From Saitoella complicata NRRL Y-17804 (taxonomy: Eukaryota; Ascomycota; Saitoellomycetes; Saitoellales; Saitoellaceae), in NCBI RefSeq assembly GCF_001661265.1, contig NW_017567008.1, positions 288,163 to 352,162 on the forward strand: 64,000 bases of DNA, read 5' to 3'. A model generated the notes under the pieces. That model did no database searches. It worked only from the letters and a program-made list of their open reading frames with translations, and had not been told where the DNA came from. The translations under genes and the position numbers were made by a program. Of the stretch, positions 25,801 through 35,121 are shown piece after piece. The stretch's first letter is position 1. Each line of letters begins with the position of its first letter.

Positions 25801-27988
25801 TGAACAGAAACTTAAGGAGACCAACGAGGCTGCGCAGAGGGCGATGGAGAGTAAGACGCGTTTCTTGTCGAACATGTCTCATGAGATCCGTACCCCACTG
25901 ATCGGAATCACTGGTATGGTGGGTTTCTTGATGGACTCTCAATTAACGCTCGAGCAGTTGGATTACGCCCATACTATCCAACAGTCGGCCGATGCCCTCT
26001 TGAGTGTCATCAATGACATTCTTGATCTCAGCAAGGTTGAAGCTGGAATGATGAAGCTTACATCGGAATCATTCAATGTTCGAAGCATGGTTGAGGACGC
26101 CAACGAGTTGCTCAGTACTATGGCTACTGCAAAGGGGCTTGAGCTCAATTACGTCGTCGAGGAGAACGTACCTGCTATCATTTCGGGCGATAGGATCAGA
26201 TTGCGCCAGGTTGTCCTTAACGTCATCGGTAACGCGATTAAGTTTACCTCCTCTGGTGAGGTCTTCTCCCGTGTGTCGGTCGCAAAGGACGCCGACGTCG
26301 GTGCGGACGAGATTCTGTTGAATTTCGAGGTTCACGATACTGGACCCGGTTTTGACAAGAAGGACGAGCAGTATATGTTCAAACCCTTCAGTCAGATTGA
26401 CACGTCCAGCACTCGCAAGCACGGAGGTACTGGACTGGGTTTGGTTATTTCACGTCAACTTATTGAGCTTCATGGCGGTAAGATGACATGTTCGTCGGTC
26501 AAGGGCGTTGGTTCTACGTTCTTCTTCAGTGCCAAATTCAAGCTCGCTGAGACTGTTGCTACTGCCGCAAAGAATTCTGCCGAGCCTGACGCTTGGGAGC
26601 TTTGTAATACCGATCCACCCGCTACTCGTCCTATGGCTTCCCCGGGCAAGGGCAATACGTCTGATAACACGGTGCCTTCCCTTTCTCAGGGATCGTCTGC
26701 TTCGTCTGGTTGGTCGTCTGTTTCTTCGAACCCAGTGTCGGCAGCAATGAAGGACCAGAACAGCGTGCTTGCGGATGCATTTGCTGTTACACCGCCCGCC
26801 AAGACTCATCAGCCAATTCGCGATATCGGAGCTACGCAGCGCGCACTCCAGATCTCTATGCCGCCGAAGCCCGATCCTTCTTCTATGAAGTTGGCTTTGC
26901 CTACCCCGGTGAAGCAGAGGGTTGCCGAGTACGTGGCTGAGACGACCGGTCAGAACAAGGCTGCAAGGACGTTGAGACCGTCTAATGTACCGAGCACTCC
27001 TTCATCTTCGGGCGAGTCGACTGCTACGGTCACAGACAAACCATCAGGCCCGCCCAAGAGCTCACCTCCTACGCCTCCCATGTACAACATCCTCGTTATC
27101 GCGGAGCAGCCTTACGGTCGCATGGCTATCCAACATCACATTCGGATGACTTTGCCAAAGACCATTCCCGCAGCCATCGCGACCTCGAACAGCTTCCGTT
27201 CTGCTTATGATATCGTCACCAAGAAGTCACCCACGATCTTCAGTCACATCGTGATCTCTCTTCCAGAGCAGTCGGAGGTCAACAAGCTGTTGCAGGCTCT
27301 CTCGAAGGCGGCTGCTTATGCGAATACTATGTGTATCGTGCTTACCACACCCATTCAACGGTCTTCGATCTTGGATGGATGCGGAGATGCTGCCAAGATC
27401 TTGGGTGACCGGTTGCAGTTCATCTTCAAGCCGGTCAAGCCATCCAAGTTTAGTGTCATCTTTGATCCGCAGAGCGAGCGTAACGAGAGTACCGACATGA
27501 AGAGGCAGAGTGCGCAGCAGGTGGTAGCGCATCAGAAAGAGGTCTTCAAGTCTATGGAAGATGAGGTTGGAGGAAAGGGTCACAAGGTGTTGCTCGTTGA
27601 GGACAACCCTGTGAACCAGAAGGTCATGCAGCGGTTCCTTCTGAAGGTCGGGTTGGAAGTGGAGATCGCTTCCGATGGTGTGGAATGTGTTCAGACGTAC
27701 TTGAACAAGCCTCACGGCTACTATTCCCTCATTTTGTGCGATTTGCATATGCCTCGCAAAGATGGGTTCGAAGCAACTCGCGAGATTCGTGACTGGGAAC
27801 AGACCAATTTGCCTCCGGGCGTAGCACAAGTACCTATTGTTGCTCTTTCAGCTAACGTCATGTCCGACGTGGCCGAAAGGTGCACTGCATCTGGGTTTAC
27901 ATCCTACGTTTCGAAACCCGTGGACTTCTCTACTTTGAAGGACACGATTGTACAGTTGTTGAACATCAAGTCGCCTGGAAAGGTTTGA
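22841..27988 (+). CDS. Hybrid histidine kinase (GAF-like, two PAS, HisKA, HATPase, two receiver-like domains)
   Basis: Cytosolic two-component sensor kinase of 1715 residues with no intron. Order: a disordered N-terminus, a GAF-like module split by a long Ser/Pro-rich insert (about 105-505), a further low-complexity linker, PAS1 (about 731-855) and PAS2 (about 870-995), both with the WRY-type FxxxWxP/HPDDR pattern. The HisKA domain has phospho-acceptor His about 1014 (SNMSHEIRTPL), and the HATPase N, G1 and G2 boxes are intact (NVIGNAIKFTSSG, HDTGPGF, GGTGLGL). A linker follows, then a receiver-like fold (about 1415-1540) without the acceptor Asp, and finally a canonical receiver (about 1582-1700) with Asp about 1634 in LILCDLHMPRKDG and the conserved Lys in VSKPVD. 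No transmembrane segment is evident. The ATG at 22841 is the first in a frame that is open further upstream. The stimulus is unknown; I do not assign a fungal kinase group. Confidence 0.9.
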   Translation: MPDKKPPDLTQLKDAVNAHLMRAQTTIRKKSRLSETMTAAAVSHNTTPDSLGSISSLSSNNSTSYPFPYTATPTQQPKSETPTPRGAPNGFPGPTNQHGNPLFPAPNIYDLTLRLNSAIGIELFWKSVVDILVENYCAERVTLAIPNDLTDVENVPWGLKATYDGATDFAAPTSGGGATSTSPPQGVPSEANIMDPSVPFENEPDDDTTPTTGMPDQSRPPLPNRSRGPSVNLPTGMRGKVHRALLPLEDGDEPLIDNIGVARVIERGRPVVLSREYRDINTFLERGQGQTTSPAHIELKQDQLKQRQERIASKAAEKDANKGTPQKPLRNPMEEYFSEKPTSARKNVMASLSSHLHQPFPPQRSASYEEYEQAMLSPWSSSPAPSPAVHTDSNRNPFFESPMVEEEAFCPSELSPVYTPYEQVYTIGMESAHSVIHVPLIHPTSAKPVSGASGTVPIGILSFLSKVIPYPQNLVDSLDSFAPLIATSLSQALSHSNILHQLAYAPRQPSQSTSGSSPAASRARSYSRTDSLDSSPALASSPSFSSSSSVGERASWEGMAGIAAGMLSPNVAMLGTPLSAGEVSGDSYFSRVRRPVAVRAPASSSSVLSSAASNAGDLNVPVASGSSRGSASSDDLPTPKLSDKKMEDVKEDGNGQEEQETSPGRRVASATSRRRKARRPASLLHSHGASTSATLSGGFGSGSVPAERPVHNGGRRSMSTGSSSSGRGEMPVPSARLLKVIVDSIPVHVFTASPQTGKITWINARSLAYRGQTAGEVMKDFWGALHPDDRDSYVSGWKEAIAKGVGHARQVRMRRFDGVYRWFMTRAVPLRDSRGAVVHWFGTSMDIHEQKLAEQDAARQAETAASEGKYRSLAEASPQIVFAATPSQGITYANTQWFRYTGGSFEATVRLGFISFVHPDDRLKCALPAGVCPTKDAPFSSELRLRKHDGEYRWHLIKCVCVEGSSGNGEDDLWFGTCTDINDHKLLEQKLKETNEAAQRAMESKTRFLSNMSHEIRTPLIGITGMVGFLMDSQLTLEQLDYAHTIQQSADALLSVINDILDLSKVEAGMMKLTSESFNVRSMVEDANELLSTMATAKGLELNYVVEENVPAIISGDRIRLRQVVLNVIGNAIKFTSSGEVFSRVSVAKDADVGADEILLNFEVHDTGPGFDKKDEQYMFKPFSQIDTSSTRKHGGTGLGLVISRQLIELHGGKMTCSSVKGVGSTFFFSAKFKLAETVATAAKNSAEPDAWELCNTDPPATRPMASPGKGNTSDNTVPSLSQGSSASSGWSSVSSNPVSAAMKDQNSVLADAFAVTPPAKTHQPIRDIGATQRALQISMPPKPDPSSMKLALPTPVKQRVAEYVAETTGQNKAARTLRPSNVPSTPSSSGESTATVTDKPSGPPKSSPPTPPMYNILVIAEQPYGRMAIQHHIRMTLPKTIPAAIATSNSFRSAYDIVTKKSPTIFSHIVISLPEQSEVNKLLQALSKAAAYANTMCIVLTTPIQRSSILDGCGDAAKILGDRLQFIFKPVKPSKFSVIFDPQSERNESTDMKRQSAQQVVAHQKEVFKSMEDEVGGKGHKVLLVEDNPVNQKVMQRFLLKVGLEVEIASDGVECVQTYLNKPHGYYSLILCDLHMPRKDGFEATREIRDWEQTNLPPGVAQVPIVALSANVMSDVAERCTASGFTSYVSKPVDFSTLKDTIVQLLNIKSPGKV

Positions 27989-28701
27989 TTATAGCATCAA
28001 GTTCGGCGCAAGATCTTTTCATCTTTGGCATGGCATATCATCGCCGCTGTCATTGAAAGTGGTTATTTTGTTGTTTTATCTATTTTGTTTAGCTTTTTGT
28101 TATTTGCTTTAGGTTCGGTGTCTGGTATTTATTGTGGGAATATGTTTTTTGCATTCTTCCAGCGAGAAGATCGGTAATATGGCACGTTAAGAGAGGGGAT
28201 TGAATTGGATGGCTTGGAAGCTTTGTACGATAGTCATATAGAATAGCAGATCATGGTAAACGAAGGCATGATCAATGGCGACCCGCGGCCGTCCTGAAGC
28301 ATATACAGCAGTGCATGTACGTGAACGAGATACCTCTGAACCTTTATCACTATATTGTCAACAAAGTGCTTGGTTAAGTCATTCTGATTTAATACTGGCG
28401 GCCCGACGCGTTCACGTGCATGTCCTGCCACCCCCGCTAAACCGCTTAATTTTCGGACCGAGCGTCGGAACAATCATCCGCCGAGGGTAAACCTGCTGGA
28501 CGGTGGCAGCCAGTCAACGTTACCAGCTGCTGCGAGGAGGACGTTGATGTTCAGTCCTGCTGAGCAATTCTTGCCCGTCTCTGCTCGTCTTCAGTCGCCT
28601 TGATCTCGCCTGATCCTTGTGAGTCTCGCGGTTGGTATCCGCCAGGGTTCTGTCACCCTCTTGACACCGTTCAAACCTTGCGCGAGAGACTACGCACGAC
28701 C
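27989..28701. other. Intergenic: histidine kinase 3' region and phosphatase-like gene promoter
   Basis: 713 bases. 28060-28120 is strongly T-rich on the plus strand (TTTATTTTGTTGTTTTATC and similar), which fits a fungal 3' UTR or transcription end signal for the kinase gene. The rest is probably the upstream region of the next plus-strand gene. No supported coding frame. Confidence 0.4.
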
Positions 28702-30258
28702 ATGCCACATTTGACGTCGACATCGATACCTGGGCGCTTCCCTATCATCTGCATTGTGAGGCATGCGGAGCGGTTAGATCAGTATGACAGGAATTGGTCA
28801 AAGACAGCAGAGAGGCCGTATGACACGCCTCTGACGAAGGGAGGCATTGCTCAAGCTGCGGCTACTGGTCGCTTCATTCGCAGTTGGTTGCACGATAAGA
28901 AGGAAACTGCGCGTCGCAGGACGGTGCTTGTGGAGGATGAAGAGGATGAAGACGACGACCGCAATGTTTGGGTGCCCAACGTTGTTATACATACTTCGCC
29001 TTTCCTGCGTTGTATGGAGACAGCTACAGCACTCGCAAACCAGTTATACAGAGCGCCATCACGCTCGGGTATGGTAAACAGAATAAACAGAGATGCCAGT
29101 GAAGTGGAGGCTGCGACATATTCTCGTATCCGCATTGACGACTATCTAGGAGAATGGCTCAACCCGGTCTACTTCTCAGAACTGAAAGAACCACCGCCAA
29201 GCACTCTACTGCCCGTGGAACTATCGCCAAACATTGACGCGACGTGGGACAGGGCTTTTTTCAGTGAAGCAGGAACATACCCGGAAGAATGGGAGAGTCT
29301 CGAACTGCGTTTGCGTGCAGGACTACGAGAGCTCTTGCTTTACTACAGTTCACAACCCGACATGCCTGATGCTGTTGTTCTCATCACACATGCTGCACCA
29401 CACGCCGCTCTGTTGCATTCCTTGAGCGGATACCCAGTCTTGCAGACACCAGCCATCTCATCCCTGACAATGGCAGTACCAACACCGACGACAAAGGTCG
29501 ACTTGAAAGGTCTTGGTGCATGGGACTTTAAACTACAAGCATCTACGGCTCATCTGAAAGCGGCCAACTTTGCCGGAACAGGCGGAGGGTTTCATCGAAC
29601 GCAGAGTTTGCATGCGGTTCCGAGTGTGAAACCAGATGGACCTGGGCTGTGGAGACCTGGTGGTAGCGGTAGCACGACGCCAAGGACATCTATTTCTGCT
29701 TCTGTCGGTCGCAGCTTCTTGTCTCACCACAGTGGAAGACGCGCTGGTTCGCTCTGGGCAAGCACGTCCTCATTGTCGTCCATGGACGGCACTAACCAAC
29801 CATCCCTTCCACGTCCCAAGTCACCTCCCCGAACCAGATCACCACAGCGTCCGCGTTCACCACAGACGGCACGGAAACCCGCCCTGGCATCCATCAAGCA
29901 GGAAAAAGAACCACGTACGCCCACCTCTACTACGCCTGCCCCGATCATCACCGACGGCATCAAAGGAGTACACATCCAAGACATCCTCATTTCACCCACA
30001 ACCATCGAGCCGCCACCCCTATTCTTCGCATCCCGTGTCCCCACACCAAACGAAGACCAGCCCAAGAAACCACCAATTAGGAAGAACAGTATGCCACCTG
30101 AACTCAGCAAGATCGTCGATGGCGAAGGTGCTGGGAAAGTCAAGGAGATGTGGCAGCAGTGGGTTGTTGAGCAGCAGTTGGCTGTTGGTGAGGTACCTCG
30201 TGAGCAGGGTATCCGAGGAAGGAGATGGACCATGGCGTCGCCATGCGAGAAGAAATAA
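28702..30258 (+). CDS. Histidine-phosphatase (phosphoglycerate mutase-like) superfamily protein
   Basis: A 518-residue protein whose first half has the histidine phosphatase fold. It has a catalytic RHAER motif at about residue 20 (CIVRHAERLDQYDRNW), a second-strand region with LTKGGIAQA, an FLRCMETA segment with the second conserved Arg, and a late VLITHAAPHAALLHSL containing the second catalytic His. This arrangement is closest to UBASH3/Sts-type and Tfc7-type proteins. The second half is disordered and Ser/Pro/Arg-rich (RPKSPPRTRSPQRPRSPQ), possibly SH3-binding or phosphorylated. The ATG at 28702 sits right before the fold; upstream in-frame sequence is not conserved. No intron. The substrate could be a phosphoprotein, phospho-sugar or nucleotide, and I cannot tell which. 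Confidence 0.8.
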   Translation: MPHLTSTSIPGRFPIICIVRHAERLDQYDRNWSKTAERPYDTPLTKGGIAQAAATGRFIRSWLHDKKETARRRTVLVEDEEDEDDDRNVWVPNVVIHTSPFLRCMETATALANQLYRAPSRSGMVNRINRDASEVEAATYSRIRIDDYLGEWLNPVYFSELKEPPPSTLLPVELSPNIDATWDRAFFSEAGTYPEEWESLELRLRAGLRELLLYYSSQPDMPDAVVLITHAAPHAALLHSLSGYPVLQTPAISSLTMAVPTPTTKVDLKGLGAWDFKLQASTAHLKAANFAGTGGGFHRTQSLHAVPSVKPDGPGLWRPGGSGSTTPRTSISASVGRSFLSHHSGRRAGSLWASTSSLSSMDGTNQPSLPRPKSPPRTRSPQRPRSPQTARKPALASIKQEKEPRTPTSTTPAPIITDGIKGVHIQDILISPTTIEPPPLFFASRVPTPNEDQPKKPPIRKNSMPPELSKIVDGEGAGKVKEMWQQWVVEQQLAVGEVPREQGIRGRRWTMASPCEKK

Positions 30259-30461
30259 GGCAGTGAACGGGATTGAGTATTGTCGGTTATTGAAATTCGG
30301 ACGGTGATACCCTTGCGAGGCCGACGCGTTTTTATTTACTATTGGAGTTTCATGGAGTATGTTCTTTCTGGGATTGAATCGGCATCATTAGGAAGCAAAA
30401 ATTTGGTATTGTATACGATGTGAAGGCCAGCTTCTCTGTCGTAAAGTCCCTCCTTGTCCGA

Positions 30462-31032
30462 TCAGTACATACCTTTCCATGGATCTTCGAAGAAAGAATC
30501 GTTGATGAAGCCTTCCACCACGTGCCTGTCATATTCTGTCGGACGTGTCGGTTCTCCCTGGATATGTTCACCTGCACCCTCCTCACCATTGTCCTCACCA
30601 TGCCCCTCTGTATCCCCTCGGCGGGCATGACGGAAGCTGTCTTTCCCTCGTTCACGACCACGACCACGACCCTGCCCTCTGCCTCGACCTCTGACCCTGC
30701 CCCTCCCTCTTCCACGATCTCGACCGTTCCAGCGATTTTCCGACGATGGGTCCTCCTCGTCATGCGTTCTTGCTCGCTGCTTGTCACACTGTAAGCCGCT
30801 GTCCCAAAGCAGACTCAAGTTCTCTTACTTTTGAATCGCGTTCTTCATCGCCCATGCCCTCTTGACGTCCTTCCTCTGTTGACCCCTCGCCTTGTACCAC
30901 GTCCGTTTGGGCATCCTCTCGATACGACTGCTTGCTGCGCGTCATACCACCAAAGTTTGTCGGGAGACCCATGGCTTGCAGCATACGGTCTTCGTTCATG
31001 AAGTCATTGTCGTTATTCTGATTGTTTTCCAT
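30462..31032 (-). CDS. Small Asp/Asn- and Arg-Gly-rich protein of unknown function
   Basis: I do not recognise the family. Exon 1 (31032-30829) begins MENNQNNDNDFMNEDRMLQ and continues AMGLPTNFGGMTRSKQ, then an acidic/polar stretch. Exon 2 carries a run of Arg-Gly dipeptides (GRGRGRVRGRGRGQGRGRG), an RGG/RG-like RNA-binding tract, then an acidic segment and a hydrophobic end FINDSFFEDPWKGMY. The intron begins at the GTAAG at 30828 and ends either at 30777 (52 bases, CAG) or at 30789 (40 bases, CAG). Both keep frame; 52 fits this genome's intron sizes better and gives 172 residues. The true C-terminus may also be altered by a further splice at the GTATGT after DPWK. It is divergent from KXD1, with 175 bases between starts. 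The MGLPTxFG motif and RG tract suggest a conserved nuclear or RNA-linked protein, but this is inference. Confidence 0.6.
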
Positions 31033-31207
31033 CTTGAGTTCAGAATGGGTGTATGAGATGCAGGCGGGGTTGTCACCGTGACTGCATGCTGGACGTACGA
31101 AGGCCAAAGCCATAACAAGAGGCCTGACATCATCAATTATCTTGTAGACAGCCAATTTCTCGAGGATATCAGTTCGTGAGCAGGAAGAAAGCGTTGGAAA
31201 CGAATCA

Positions 31208-31716
31208 ATGGAATCATCTACAGATGCCTCGTCTTCTTACGCGGGCTCCGATCACCGCCGAGACAATGAAGAATGCGTCAATGCAGTCGCGGAAATGCTT
31301 TCGGAGCAGCTGTCAACGGCATTTGATACTCTTGCACTGGACAAGGCCATTGCGATACAAGCTCAGACGTACGGGATTCACGAGCACCCCAGCAGACCTG
31401 CTTGTACTGACATGAATGCAGTTCTGGACTCGTCAACGGATGTATGCACGAATTGACGTCTCTACAAGAAGAAAGTCAAAAGAAATTAGCAACTACGAAG
31501 GCCAAATTCTCTGAACATGTCAACATTGCACGCCAGGTTAGAAAGGATCTGGACGCTCTGCAGAAATCTATCAGGTAATGTAGCTTCTACCGAATGTTTG
31601 AGAGATGTCGCTGACGCTGTCACAGAGTTCTGCAAAGGAAAATGAAGAATTCTCATCCGATAGAGTATGCTGCGGCCAAGGACAACCATCCTGACCCCGA
31701 CGAGGCGTGGGATTAA
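31208..31716 (+). CDS. KXD1: KxDL-motif protein (BLOC-1-related, Kxd1)
   Basis: Small coiled-coil protein of the KxDL family, a partner of the BLOC-1/BORC complexes on endosomes and lysosomes or vacuoles. Three exons: 31208-31368, 31422-31574 and 31626-31716; introns of 53 and 51 bases; 134 residues. The signature is RKDLDALQKSIR near the C-terminus, preceded by ALDKAIAIQAQTSGLVNG and a helical stretch. The chain ends with MKNSHPIEY, the usual family ending, plus a short acidic tail. The first intron is stop-free for some distance. It is required because only the spliced form gives the conserved QAQTSGLVNG junction and joins the two halves in frame. Confidence 0.85.
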
Positions 31717-32284
31717 GGTTACTTTCCCACAACGTAGGCATACCCAGCCAGGTTCCGCAATCTACGCTGCCATGATTCGCTTCACATCCATCAACATACC
31801 AGGTACAGCTACACCTGCAGGAGACGACGGATTCGGCAAAAGGGGACATGTTCGGGATGAACTCGATCGGATATACATGAAGGGCAGACGGACGGATGAC
31901 ATCGGGGCCGATCATGACCGGACAAAGCCCCAGGGCGTGAACAGGGAGAAAGGAAAATTAACAGAACCTGTCTATGAGATTTTACAAAGCGAATAGCGAA
32001 CTGCTCCAGCGTATTCATGTATCTTCAGGGTAGGGTTTGGTCTTGGCTAGGGTTAGATAATGCGGTGATCGTGCCTGTTTTTGCCGCGCGTCTTACAAAT
32101 CCGGGTTGAGATCCTGTGGGCCGAGACTTATCAGATGATCGTTATCATTATCTGAGAATTATCAGATTCAAGATCTCATCAACCCGAACCTCACCTCCCA
32201 TCCTCCACCAGCATCCCAGGACGACCCTGGGCAGTTGTTGAAGAGACCATTTACCTGATACCTCTCCCTACAGCCAGACCTCCC
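31717..32284. promoter_or_regulatory. HapX upstream region with a cluster of GATA-factor sites
   Basis: 568 bases between KXD1 and HapX. TTATCAGAT, the complement of the fungal siderophore-regulator consensus ATCWGATAA, occurs exactly at 32128-32136 and again at 32159-32167. Between them TTATCATTATC (32142-32152) adds two more GATA cores. All four cores lie within 40 bases, about 120-155 bases upstream of the HapX ATG. GATA repressors such as SreA, Urbs1 and Cir1 use this consensus to control iron genes, including hapX in ascomycetes. No coding frame is supported in the rest of the interval. Confidence 0.65.
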
Positions 32285-33585
32285 ATGCCTGGACAAATGC
32301 CCATCGCTATTGCTCCGGCAGCTAGTACGCCGCCCGTGGCTCCGCTGGCCATGGCTCCCCGTCCCATCCAGGTTTGATCCTCGCGCAACCCTCACCGGAA
32401 CACACTGACACTCGAGAACAGGGACGCTCTGAGCAGCCTATAACCCTCGTCACATCTAAGGAATGGGTCATCCCTCCGAGACCAAAGCCTGGTCGCAAGC
32501 CTGCTACAGACACGCCACCGACGAAGCGTAAGGCGCAGAACCGCGATGCTCAAAGAGCCTTTCGCGAGCGCCGTGCTGCCCGGGTTGTGGAACTAGAGGA
32601 CATTCTTAAGGAAGTGGAGGACAAGAATGCCGAAAAGGAAGAAGAATACAAGGATACGATCGACCGGATCACGGCGGAGAATAAACAGCTCAAGGGTCAC
32701 ATTGAGGTTCTGAACGCCGAAATTGCCAACCTGCGGGCTATCTCGGACAAGGTCAGCCCGCCTACACCACCCGCCGAGTCACAGCTCCCATATTCGGTTC
32801 CGATCTATGCTGCCGTTCCCCTCCGGAAGCGTCCTTCGTCCCCGACTTCGGCTCAGCAGACGAAGCGCAACAAGTATATATCATCCGAACCTCTCGAGAT
32901 CGACTTTACGACTCGTGCGAAGCCTCAGTCTCGCGTGCTCCCCCCCGCTCAACCTCCTTTTCCTGCGCCTCTTTTCTCTGCGGCTCCCGACCCAATTCTC
33001 ATCCCCGACTCTTGCGGATTCTGCTCAAATGGAACACCCTGCATCTGTGCTGAGGTAGCTGCTCAGCAGCAGAAGGTTTACGTCAAGCAGGAACAAACCC
33101 TTTACTCCCTGCCTCCTCTCCAGGAAGCTGTGCCGTTCCCTCTATTGAAGTCTGCTTCCGCTCGCAGTGGAGGATGCCCGCCTGGTGGATGTGCTCAGTG
33201 CAAGGCCGATCCCATGAGTAGTCTCTTCTGCAAGACCTTGGCAAAGAGTACCGGTGCTTCTTCTTGCTGTGGCGGAAACGATGCTGGTGGTGGCTGTTGT
33301 AAGGGCAAGCAGGAGGAGCGTGAGCGTGACCCTGTTCTTGCGTACGCCCCTCCTCCGACGCGGATGCCTATGAGGAGTTCTTCGACCACGTATCTTCCTT
33401 GTGCCGACGTTTACCAGACCCTCTCCCGCCACAAGGGTTTCTCCGAGTCTGATCTTGGTGCCGTTACGTCGCTCTTGGCCATGGGCCGCAAGCCCGGCCA
33501 GGGCTTCATGGAATTCGACACTCTTGTTGTGCGCGAGGCACTCAAAGAGCTCGACCGAACCGCTTCTATGAAAGACTTTTATTAA
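32285..33585 (+). CDS. hapX: Iron-regulatory bZIP transcription factor HapX
   Basis: Works with the CCAAT-binding complex to repress iron-consuming genes in iron starvation and to activate iron storage in iron excess. Two exons, 32285-32371 and 32422-33585, separated by a 50-base intron with a GTTTGA donor; 416 residues. Seen in order: the Hap4-like CCAAT-complex-binding motif (SKEWVIPPRPKPGRKP, about 41-56), the basic region (KRKAQNRDAQRAFRERRAAR, about 63-82), a leucine-zipper/coiled coil, and the cysteine-rich iron-sensing motif CGFCSNGTPCIC at about 227-238. A second Cys-rich region (about 281-325, with CPPGGCAQCK and CCGGNDAGGGCC) follows. The conserved C-terminal block contains LPCADVYQTLSRHKGF. 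One Asp (NRDAQ instead of the usual NRAAQ) sits in the basic region next to the DNA-contacting Asn. The upstream GATA sites suggest control by the iron GATA repressor. Confidence 0.93.
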
Positions 33586-33777
33586 AATGGCATTGGGCTA
33601 CTTATTTGGGATTTACGGGCTTGAGGGACTTTATACTATACCAGAGATAACTTGAAAATGGGGGGTTAACGGGGTGGTCACTTGTCGTTTGTTTCTTTGA
33701 CTATCATTTATGGCGTTAGAATATATGGGTTTCCTGAAGATGACGTTTGCTCCGTAAGACCATGAAACGTCCATCTA

Positions 33778-35121
33778 TTAGAACCAAAAGCTGACACTGT
33801 ACGACGGTGTCAGACTCTTCACAAAGTGCCACGATCCCTTCGGTACAAAGAGCATCTCACCCGGCCCCAATATGCCCTCCCGATACTGTGCTTCCGCATA
33901 CTTGGGATACTTTTCTAAGTCGACTGCACCATCCACGTCCACCTGACTAGTATTTGACATGTCAACACAATCTTCCTCCCCTCGCGGATACAAGTTCTCC
34001 GTCTCTGATTCAGGAAAATTTTTCCAGTACTTGTACCCGGCTACCTGTGCAAAGATGTTGCAGTACGGGTCCTTGTGCAGTGGACTTACCGTACCTTTGG
34101 GACCAAACCAAGCATTCACTATCGGCTCTTCTAAGGCTGTCTCATGATCGGCATAGCAGTAGTCTGGTATCCTGATATCTTCTCGTAATCTTGGTATTTG
34201 AGAGAATAGGTCATGTTGTGCCAAATATGCGAGAGCTGGTGGATCAGGGTTTAATATGTATGTCTCGAGAAACTCCTTGAAAGGCATAACTTTCTGCGTC
34301 CAGTCTTTGGACACATAAGAGTCTCCGATTTCGACCGGTACGAGGCGTTGGCCATTGGAGGTTACGTTGAGGAGATAATCAAATGATGACCATGACTCCA
34401 AATAGACGGCTGGCCAATTCTGCATCGCCTCTGTGATGATCAGAGGGGTGTTCCGCGTTAGTAGATGCTCTTGGAACTCTCCGATACCCAGCTCGTCGAC
34501 CCGGTCGAAGTAACGAAGGATTGCTGGTACACTGCTCTCATCGAGACATTCGAACGAGCTTTCGGCGCTCTGGATTAGACCAGCTGATATCTTGGTAGCA
34601 GTAGCCAATACCCTGTCCATGTGCTCGATCAAACTCAGCACGTCCCATTTTCTCGACCCACCGCCTGTGGTGATCAAAGTCATGTCCAGTGTATGTATGA
34701 CCTCGATTGCCAAATCGCAATCAGCGCTCGCAGCAGCCAAGATTTGTGCAATTGCTTTCAGGAGACTTGCTTCGGTATGTAGGTTAAGCCACTGCTTAGG
34801 TGTATGCCCATCAAGCCCTGCCCGGAGGTGTCTACCACAACTTCCCGGCCGTTAGCAGAGTAGCGGAAGGTAAGGACCGTACGCGTACCTGGATATGATG
34901 TTTCCTATCTTCTTTATATCAGTCGCACTATCGTGTGGTAGACTTTTGGCAATCTCGGCCAATGCGTAATAGCAATGCCGGAACTCTCGTCCACCGACCT
35001 CCTCATGATCTCGGCTTGTGGTACTGCTGCCTATGCCTTCTTGAGAAGCATGGAAACGGATAGAAAGTTCATTGAGAAGCTCCCTGCAATAGTCTAGCAG
35101 ATCACCTGGCCATTCTTGCAT
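33778..35121 (-). CDS. JmjC-domain protein of the KDM8/JMJD5 type
   Basis: 2-oxoglutarate/Fe(II)-dependent oxygenase of the JmjC family. Exons 35121-34889 and 34831-33778 (57-base intron) give 428 residues. The N-terminal about 170 residues are helical and unlike a known domain. The cupin starts around RNTPLIITEAMQNWPAV. The iron site is HKD in GPKGTVSPLHKDPYCN plus the distal His in PKGSWHFVKSL. Lys/Asn-type 2-oxoglutarate contacts follow the family pattern (AGYKYWKNF). The chain ends at the fold's last strand (YSVSFWF), as in KDM8/JMJD5. That subfamily is reported as an arginyl hydroxylase or protease and histone-linked enzyme; the true substrate here is unknown. It lies between HapX (convergent, 192 bases) and YVC1 (same strand, 240 bases). 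Confidence 0.87.

Noticed and set aside
27227-27829. Minus-strand 200-codon frame opposite the histidine kinase receiver
   Set aside because: Shadow frame of the conserved receiver coding region.
30368-30472. Further intron and C-terminal exon for the RG-rich protein (GTATGT after DPWK)
   Set aside because: The nearest acceptor gives a 37-base intron and the next a 105-base one; neither exon end has supporting homology, so it was left as a possibility only.
31667-31996. Plus-strand frame downstream of KXD1
   Set aside because: It begins inside the KXD1 last exon in another frame and shows no family features or splice support; more likely 3' UTR.
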